Below, piece after piece: positions 58,290 to 64,000 of a stretch of 64,000 nucleotides of DNA (position 1 is its first letter; each line of letters begins with the position of its first letter). The notes beneath the pieces are model-generated. The model was not told the origin of the DNA. It searched no databases and saw only the letters and a list, made by a program, of their open reading frames with translations. A program made the translations under genes and the position numbers. Where the stretch lies: contig NZ_CP114287.1 of assembly GCF_027111295.1 (NCBI RefSeq), forward strand, positions 2,480,001 through 2,544,000. Reading direction: 5' to 3'. The stretch comes from Flavobacterium gelatinilyticum. Its GTDB lineage: Bacteria > Bacteroidota > Bacteroidia > Flavobacteriales > Flavobacteriaceae.

Positions 58290-60356
58290 TTAGTGATAAG
58301 GAACTACTACCCTGCCCAGCTTTTTCGAGAAGTTATTCAGCAGTTTCGAATAATCTACAACCATAGACAGGACTTCTGAATTGTCGTCCTGCGGATCAGT
58401 CATCAAAGAATTTTTTAATTCGTGAATGATTTTAGAAACCAAAAACCATCTCATAGAAAATATCGTATCTGAAACATTTTGTTCGATTGTTACATTTTTA
58501 TGTTTTGGAAAAATATTCTGCCCTTCCCAGTTATGAATGGTCAATCTTTCGTCTTCCATTAAAATATTGGTAACTTCCTGAGCAAATTCAGGTTCTAAAT
58601 GCATTAAATATTTATCTAAACTAAATGTCTCATTCTGATTATAAAAATCAATAATATTATTATAAATGTTTTGAAATAAAGCATTAGACAATTCTACCTC
58701 ATCTTCCTGAAGGCTTAAATATACTTTTTCGAATACTTTATATTCTCTTTTTTCTGACACTTCTTTTACATTTCCTTCTTCATCTGCTTTCAGGAAAACA
58801 TCTTCAAAATTTTCAACTACACTGCCGTACAATAACAATATCTCAATAACTTTTCTTTCAAAGCCATATAAAATATCTACTTTTTGATTTTGTTCTTGCG
58901 GATAATATCCCGGATCTCCCGGATAATCATCCGGAGGTCCTGTTCTTGGGTCTTCCGGATCTCCGCCTGAAAACGTTCCTGCTTGCGGAGGCTGGTTCCT
59001 AACTACTTCAAAAGGTCTTTGTTCCTGTTTCTGCTTTTTATTCGCGTCAGCTATATCTTTCTGAATCAGCTGTGCTAAAGTACTCACCAAAACCTGCTCG
59101 GAAATATCCATAATACGGGCACATTCCTGAATATATACTTCACGCTGAATACGATCCGGTATTTTAGAAATACTCGTAACCATATCGCGAATCAGATCGG
59201 CTTTTTTGATTGGATCGTTTTTGGCTTCGTTCATCAAAATCGAAGCTTTAAACTGTATGAAATCTTTACTGTTGTTTTCTAAATACGCAACCAGATCATC
59301 ATGCGAATTTTTTCGGGCGAAACTGTCCGGATCTTCTCCATCAGGAAAATTACAGACTCTTACATTCATGCCTTCTTCAAGAATCAAATCGATTCCGCGG
59401 ATAGAAGCACGAAGTCCGGCCGCATCTCCATCAAAAAGAACGGTAATATTTCGTGTCAGACGGTTTATCAAACGAATCTGGTCCGGCGTTAAGGCAGTTC
59501 CGGATGAAGCTACAACATTCTCGATTCCGGCCTGATGAAACTGAATAACATCTGTATATCCTTCGACCAAATAACAGTTGTTTTGCTTGGCAATCGACTG
59601 TTTGGCATGATAGATTCCGTAAAGCACTTTACTTTTATGGTAAATATCACTTTCGGGAGAGTTTAAATATTTTGCCGCTTTTTTATCATTAGTTAAAATA
59701 CGTCCTCCAAAGCCTAAAACCCTTCCGGACATACTTTGAATAGGAAACATGACACGACCTTTAAAACGGTCAAAAGGACGGTCCTCTCTGGCAATAGTTA
59801 AACCTGTACTTTCTAAAAATTCTAATTTATATCCTTTTCCCAGTGCTTCTTTGGTCAGGGCATCCCAGGTTTCGGGAGAATATCCTAAATTAAATTTTTT
59901 AATGGTTTCGAGAGTAAATCCTCTTTCTTTAAAATATGACAAACCAATTGCTTTTCCTTCTTCTGAATTTATAAGCACATCCTGAAAGTATTTTGCAGCA
60001 AACTCCGATACGAGATACATACTTTCCCGAACATCTGTCATTGCTTTTTCGGCATCTGTCTGCTCGGTTTCTTCGATTTCGATATTGTATTTTTTAGCCA
60101 GATAACGAATGGCTTCTGGATAGGTAAAATGAGAATGCTCCATTAAAAAGGCAACCGAGTTCCCTCCTTTTCCGGAGCTGAAATCTTTCCAGATTCCTTT
60201 GGCAGGCGAAACCATAAACGACGGCGAACGTTCATCTGAAAACGGACTCAGTCCTTTAAAGTTACTTCCGGCACGTTTTAAATTGACAAAATCACCAATA
60301 ACCTCCTCGACACGAGCAGTTTCAAAAACAGCGTCTATTGTAGTTTGTGAAATCAA
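58290..60356 (-). CDS. dnaG: DNA primase DnaG
   Basis: A 688-residue primase that makes RNA primers for replication. The TOPRIM core motifs are VEGYTDVIQFHQAGIENVVA and 'ITVLFDGDAAGLRASIRG'. The N-terminal zinc region, which in other DnaG proteins reads CPFH...CF.C, here reads LSPFSDERSPSF then WKDFSSGKGG, so the Cys and His metal ligands are replaced. The C-terminal 150 residues would be the helicase-binding part, preceded by a Pro/Gln-rich linker (about 430-480). It is convergent with the response regulator. Confidence 0.95.
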   Translation of the reverse strand: MISQTTIDAVFETARVEEVIGDFVNLKRAGSNFKGLSPFSDERSPSFMVSPAKGIWKDFSSGKGGNSVAFLMEHSHFTYPEAIRYLAKKYNIEIEETEQTDAEKAMTDVRESMYLVSEFAAKYFQDVLINSEEGKAIGLSYFKERGFTLETIKKFNLGYSPETWDALTKEALGKGYKLEFLESTGLTIAREDRPFDRFKGRVMFPIQSMSGRVLGFGGRILTNDKKAAKYLNSPESDIYHKSKVLYGIYHAKQSIAKQNNCYLVEGYTDVIQFHQAGIENVVASSGTALTPDQIRLINRLTRNITVLFDGDAAGLRASIRGIDLILEEGMNVRVCNFPDGEDPDSFARKNSHDDLVAYLENNSKDFIQFKASILMNEAKNDPIKKADLIRDMVTSISKIPDRIQREVYIQECARIMDISEQVLVSTLAQLIQKDIADANKKQKQEQRPFEVVRNQPPQAGTFSGGDPEDPRTGPPDDYPGDPGYYPQEQNQKVDILYGFERKVIEILLLYGSVVENFEDVFLKADEEGNVKEVSEKREYKVFEKVYLSLQEDEVELSNALFQNIYNNIIDFYNQNETFSLDKYLMHLEPEFAQEVTNILMEDERLTIHNWEGQNIFPKHKNVTIEQNVSDTIFSMRWFLVSKIIHELKNSLMTDPQDDNSEVLSMVVDYSKLLNNFSKKLGRVVVPYH

Positions 60357-60420
60357 AACGTAAATTGTTTTTTTTAAAAATTAGAGCCTGTAAAAGTACA
60401 CAAATCAAATCTTAATTTAC

Positions 60421-60451
60421 AAAAAAAAGTACTCCTTTCGAAGCACTTTTT
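60421..60451 (-). terminator. Hairpin terminator after the outer-membrane protein gene
   Basis: AAAAGTGCT and AGTACTTTT arms (one mismatch) followed by T's on the minus strand, 27 nt after the stop of the gene at 60478. Confidence 0.55.
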
Positions 60452-60477
60452 CTACTAACTAAACTTAAACTTTATTC

Positions 60478-61506
60478 TCAATTTATATCAAGACGTAATC
60501 CTAATGAAACATTGTTTTCTTTGATTAAATTATCCTGAAACAATGGATTCAAATCGTATTTAAAATACAAACTCAACTCTCTGTAACCTATATAGGAACT
60601 CAAACCGTATATAAAGTTATTTACATTGTAATCGCCTTTTATGGTGGTTTTGTATTTCAAATCTTCTTCTTCAAATTTTAAAATCTGTTTCGATTTTAAG
60701 TTGATTCCGGCATAACCTCCCACTCCAAAACGAAAACTTTTATGGGTTTTGAAATATCTTTTTCCGTTGTTTTCCTGCGGTTTTGTAAAATCAAATTCTA
60801 AATGCACAGGAAGCACCAGATATACATTTCTAAAGCGGGATTCGTTTAAATGAATGGGATTTACTTCCAGATTGGTCTGATCGCCGTTTACAACAAAACT
60901 TCTGTTTTCTGTGGGACGGATATTGTTGTACATTAACGAAAGTCCGTACTTGGCATGAAGCAGATTGTCGTTTTTCATTAATCTTGAATTATAGGTAAAA
61001 CCCCATTCGTAGAAATGCGAACCTATAAAACTATAGTTGGAATCCTGCAGTTTTCCGTCAGCCATCATATTGTTTAGCCCCATGGCAAAAACAAACTGCG
61101 AAGTGGTCCTTTTCTCGCCGTGTATAGAATCTTTATCGCGTCTTTTATGATTAAAACGAATCATATAAACACGAGAGGAATCTTCCTTAATTTTACCGTC
61201 AACTTTTTGCTGTACAAGATCATTAAGTTCGTTTTGTGCCAAAGTCACTTTTTCTTCTATAATTACCGCCCTGGCCTCTGCAAGCTCTTTTTTGCGTTTG
61301 TCTGCCTGTTCCTGAGTAATTTTCCCTTCAGACAACTGAACGTTTATAACTTCTATTTCTTCTTTTAAAGCTGCTTTTTCTTCTTTGGTTATTTTTTCGA
61401 TTTTATTGGCTATTCCTTTCGCCCTTGATTCGAAAGTTTCCTGTCCTAAAACCTTACTGACAAATAAGAAAACGAGGATTACGAGATAAATGGTAAAGTT
61501 TTTCAT
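60478..61506 (-). CDS. Outer-membrane beta-barrel protein with an N-terminal coiled coil
   Basis: A 342-residue protein with a signal peptide (FTIYLVILVFLFVSKVLG, cleaved before QETFE). A helical coiled coil of about 70 residues follows (IANKIEKITKEEKAALKEEI). Then comes a beta-strand-rich C-terminal domain of about 210 residues with alternating hydrophobic residues and the final segment 'NNVSLGLRLDIN', typical of a small outer-membrane barrel. It lies downstream of the sigma factor and its partner, 55 bp after them, on the same strand, so it may be their target. Specific function unknown. Confidence 0.75.
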   Translation of the reverse strand: MKNFTIYLVILVFLFVSKVLGQETFESRAKGIANKIEKITKEEKAALKEEIEVINVQLSEGKITQEQADKRKKELAEARAVIIEEKVTLAQNELNDLVQQKVDGKIKEDSSRVYMIRFNHKRRDKDSIHGEKRTTSQFVFAMGLNNMMADGKLQDSNYSFIGSHFYEWGFTYNSRLMKNDNLLHAKYGLSLMYNNIRPTENRSFVVNGDQTNLEVNPIHLNESRFRNVYLVLPVHLEFDFTKPQENNGKRYFKTHKSFRFGVGGYAGINLKSKQILKFEEEDLKYKTTIKGDYNVNNFIYGLSSYIGYRELSLYFKYDLNPLFQDNLIKENNVSLGLRLDIN

Positions 61507-61561
61507 GATTGATTTTTTAATTGATTGTTGATTGATGATGATTTTTAAAATTTGCGAATTG

Positions 61562-62278
61562 TTATTTCTTTTCTTCCTGATTTCTGTTGGACAAAGCCAC
61601 TTTAACCTCCTGAAGATTTTTGTTCACTTTTGTAATGACTTTTTCTCTAAAAGAAAGTTCCAATTCGCCATCGACCTGATTTAGTAAATCGGCTGCATTT
61701 ATTCTTACTCTGGCTTTTTTGGTCTTCATTGAATTTTCGGCGATAACTTTATTCTCGGCAGTTTCTAATAATTGATCGGTGTTTTCTTTTTTTGGATTTT
61801 CGGTAATTACCGGCTGATTGGTTGTTGATTGATTTTCGGGATTGTTTTTGATGATGACTGAAGACTCCGCTATTGAATTGGATTTATTTTGAATGGTTTT
61901 ATTTGAGATCTGGTTCTGATTTTCTTTTTTATTTGAAGTTTCTTTTGAAGAATTTTCTGAAACCGCGATTTGAGTTTTTACTGAATCAGCAATATTTCTA
62001 ATTGTTTTTTCAACAGAATCTTTTCTGATTTCTTTTTCTGTCACAACATTTTCAGGTGATTCGATTGTATTTTCTTTTTGATTAAAAAAGAAAGTTCCTG
62101 CCAACAGAAAACCTATGAAACTTGCTGCGATATACAGCCATTTTCTGTTTTTCTTTGGTTTCTTTTCTTCGGCAACACTCAGCATAGCATCCAATCGATC
62201 CCAGGCTCTGCTGCTGGGCTCAATTTCTCGCTGATTTAGTTTTTCACGGAAATCCTTTTCAAAATTATTCGGTTCCAT
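61562..62278 (-). CDS. Single-pass membrane protein, candidate anti-sigma factor
   Basis: A 238-residue protein with an N-terminal cytoplasmic part of about 45 residues (FEKDFREKLNQREIEPSSRA), a membrane helix at about 47-65 (LYIAASFIGFLLAGTFFF) and a Ser/Asn/Lys-rich periplasmic region. Its first codons overlap the sigma-factor gene by 14 bp, the usual position of an anti-sigma factor. No zinc-binding (ZAS) motif is present, so the assignment is by context. Confidence 0.6.
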   Translation of the reverse strand: MEPNNFEKDFREKLNQREIEPSSRAWDRLDAMLSVAEEKKPKKNRKWLYIAASFIGFLLAGTFFFNQKENTIESPENVVTEKEIRKDSVEKTIRNIADSVKTQIAVSENSSKETSNKKENQNQISNKTIQNKSNSIAESSVIIKNNPENQSTTNQPVITENPKKENTDQLLETAENKVIAENSMKTKKARVRINAADLLNQVDGELELSFREKVITKVNKNLQEVKVALSNRNQEEKK

Positions 62279-62825
62279 TCTCTTGTTTTTTTAAAATAGT
62301 AATTTGTGTTTGCAGCATCTTTCTGGCGTGCGATAACTGCGATTTCGATGTTCCTTCATTAATTCCTAACATCCTGGCAATTTCATTATGTTTGTATCCT
62401 TCTATTGCATATAAATTGAAAACCATTTTGTATCCGTCAGGCAAGGCATCAATTAAATATTGAATCTGTTCTACAGTAAACTGACTGTCGATTTCATTAA
62501 AGCTTTCTTCTGAAAAAAATTCATCTTCAGTAAATTGTACTTTCTTCTGAACTCTTAAATACGAAATGCATTCGTTTACCATAATTCGGCGGATCCAGCC
62601 TTCAAAACTTCCTTTGTGTTCAAATTTGCTCAGATTGGTAAATACTTTCATGAAAGCGGTTATCATTACATCTTCTGCCAGCTGAATGTCCTTTATATAT
62701 TGACGGCATACGCTTAACATTTTCGAAGAATACTTACCATAAATCTGCTGCTGCGCCTGACGATTGTTCTCGACAGCCAGCTTTATGATTTTGGTTTCTT
62801 CCTGATGTAACTGAATAATTTTCAT
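62265..62825 (-). CDS. ECF-family RNA polymerase sigma factor
   Basis: A 186-residue ECF sigma factor. Region 2 includes 'CRQYIKDIQLAEDVMITAFM' followed by KVFTNLSKFEHKGSFEGWIR, and region 4 includes QIQYLIDALPDGYKMVFNLY-like sequence followed by 'IEGYKHNEIARMLGINEGTS'. The next gene (61562) begins within its 3' end and is a candidate anti-sigma factor, and the outer-membrane gene at 60478 follows. The three likely form one regulatory unit. The signal is unknown. Confidence 0.9.
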   Translation of the reverse strand: MKIIQLHQEETKIIKLAVENNRQAQQQIYGKYSSKMLSVCRQYIKDIQLAEDVMITAFMKVFTNLSKFEHKGSFEGWIRRIMVNECISYLRVQKKVQFTEDEFFSEESFNEIDSQFTVEQIQYLIDALPDGYKMVFNLYAIEGYKHNEIARMLGINEGTSKSQLSHARKMLQTQITILKKQENGTE

Positions 62826-63023
62826 TAATAAGCGTTCGGTTTTGGTTTTAGAAACAGACTTCTATCAGCATAGACGATTGTCGATTCGAAATGGTTGCAT
62901 GAACTTAAAAAAAATCCATTTTTTTTAATTCCAAACTTCAAAACACAGAAATACATAACTGATTTACAACAAAGTAAATCAATTACCTAATTAACAAATT
63001 TTCTAATTATTTAATTAAAGAAA

Positions 63024-64000
63024 TTATTTCTTTCTCTCAATAACATAATTTACCATTAAGGTAAGCGCTGCCTTGAAATCAGAATCCGGGTAATTCTCTA
63101 AAAGAGAAAGGGCTTCCTGCTGGAATTCGACCATTTTGTTTTCGGCGTAAGCCAGACCATTGTTGTTTTTTACAAAGGCAATAACTTCTTTTACGCGTTT
63201 TTTATCTTTGTTGTGGTTTTTAATGGAGTTTATGAGCCACTTTTTTTCTTGCGGAGTACAAGTATTTAAAACGTGAATTAAAGGCAGAGTCATTTTTTGC
63301 TCTTTAATATCGATTCCGGTTGGTTTACCAATTGCTTCATCACTGTAATCGAATAAATCGTCTTTGATCTGGAAAGCCATTCCGATAAGTTCTCCAAATT
63401 TACGCATGTTTTCTACCTGCGTATCATCTTCGATTACGGCTTTCGCACCAAGCGCGCAACAAGCGGCAATAAGCGTTGCTGTTTTCTTTCTGATGATTTC
63501 GTAGTATACATCTTCGGTAATATCAAGTCGGCGGGCTTTTTCTATTTGAAGTAATTCGCCTTCGCTCATTTCGCGAACGGCTACCGAAATGATTCTTAAA
63601 AGGTCAAAATCGCCATTATCAATCGATAAAAGCAATCCTTTTGAAAGTAAATAATCTCCAACTAAAACGGCAATCTTATTTTTCCAGAGCGCATTGATAG
63701 AGAAGAATCCGCGGCGGCGATTACTGTCATCTACCACATCGTCGTGTACCAAAGTTGCTGTATGAATTAATTCGATTACCGAAGCGCCACGATAGGTCCT
63801 CTCGTTTACAGTACCGCCGGAAACCATTTTGGCCGTAAGAAATACAAACATCGGACGCATTTGTTTTCCTTTACGGTTTACAATATAATAGGTAATCCTG
63901 TTCAGTAATGCAACCTTAGAGGTCATCGATTCATGGAACTTTTTTTCAAAAAGTTCCATCTCGGCAATAATGGGCTGTTTTATTTGTGAAGTAATATTCA
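63024..64000 (-). CDS. Polyprenyl diphosphate synthase, cut at the window edge by about one base
   Basis: A class I trans-prenyltransferase making the octaprenyl-type chain for menaquinone. The first aspartate-rich motif is LVHDDVVDDS (DDxxD), the second is FQIKDDLFDYS, and KTATLIAACC is the conserved KT segment. An internal ATG at 63959 would begin MELFEKKF. The frame stays open to the right edge and reads NITSQIKQPIIAE before it, and the last two bases (tg on the coding strand) would complete an ATG with the next base outside the window. The natural start is thus probably one base beyond the edge, giving about 325 residues. Confidence 0.9.
   Translation of the reverse strand, partial: NITSQIKQPIIAEMELFEKKFHESMTSKVALLNRITYYIVNRKGKQMRPMFVFLTAKMVSGGTVNERTYRGASVIELIHTATLVHDDVVDDSNRRRGFFSINALWKNKIAVLVGDYLLSKGLLLSIDNGDFDLLRIISVAVREMSEGELLQIEKARRLDITEDVYYEIIRKKTATLIAACCALGAKAVIEDDTQVENMRKFGELIGMAFQIKDDLFDYSDEAIGKPTGIDIKEQKMTLPLIHVLNTCTPQEKKWLINSIKNHNKDKKRVKEVIAFVKNNNGLAYAENKMVEFQQEALSLLENYPDSDFKAALTLMVNYVIERKK

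Overview
The window is chromosomal DNA of a Bacteroidota member, most likely Flavobacterium or a close relative. The evidence is the gliding genes gldB and gldC, the Flavobacteriia-style dcw (division and cell wall) cluster with a long FtsZ, promoter -7 boxes of the form TAnnTTTG, low GC, and Mpo1-like, DUF4375 and FISUMP family proteins.

Layout. 1-11160 holds small membrane, secreted and lipoprotein genes of mostly unknown role, plus an S24-type regulator divergent from a small ORF, a DUF3754 membrane protein, a TPR protein and a RibD-like reductase. One 233-residue protein at 4938 recalls bacterial gasdermins, but only weakly. 11232-14425 is a short accessory stretch with an XRE regulator, a FISUMP protein and two overlapping unknown genes. 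14554-34694 looks like an integrated island. It ends in a large serine recombinase whose 3' end runs into a tRNA-Arg(TCG) gene, and a decayed tRNA-like 3' end lies at its left edge. 34741-52407 is the dcw cluster on the minus strand (mraZ, rsmH, ftsL, ftsI, murE, mraY, murD, ftsW, murG, murC, ftsQ, ftsA, ftsZ) followed by a YqeY-like gene and the tRNA. 52789-64000 holds core genes: an alpha/beta hydrolase, engB, gldBC, nadE, a response regulator, dnaG, an ECF sigma factor module and a polyprenyl diphosphate synthase cut by the window edge.

The island is the exciting part. Seven minus-strand genes (14736-25738) are packed almost without gaps: an RT-nitrilase of the DRT type 1 kind, a membrane protein, a Ser/Thr kinase, an MBL-fold hydrolase, a trypsin-like protease fused to a second reverse transcriptase, a family A DNA polymerase lacking a recognisable exonuclease, and a two-TM protein resembling putative AbiC. 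A promoter-like sequence sits in the only large gap (before the MBL gene), so this is either one composite system or DRT1 plus kinase next to a new protease-RT/PolA/MBL system. Next to it are two PD-(D/E)XK-like nuclease genes and a family of structured repeats. Three copies of a roughly 87-nt, three-hairpin element show compensatory base changes with conserved loops. Two of them belong to mirror-image units of about 350 bp that flank the smaller nuclease-like gene.

In the dcw cluster, two four-helix-bundle (23S intervening-sequence type) genes are inserted between mraY/murD and murD/ftsW. Each is bracketed by AT-rich inverted repeats, one pair being a perfect 29 bp. The mraZ promoter carries tandem TACCAC boxes (GTGGTA on the coding strand), three of them at an exact 10-bp period, as expected for MraZ autoregulation. 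murF, murB and ddl are not in the cluster.
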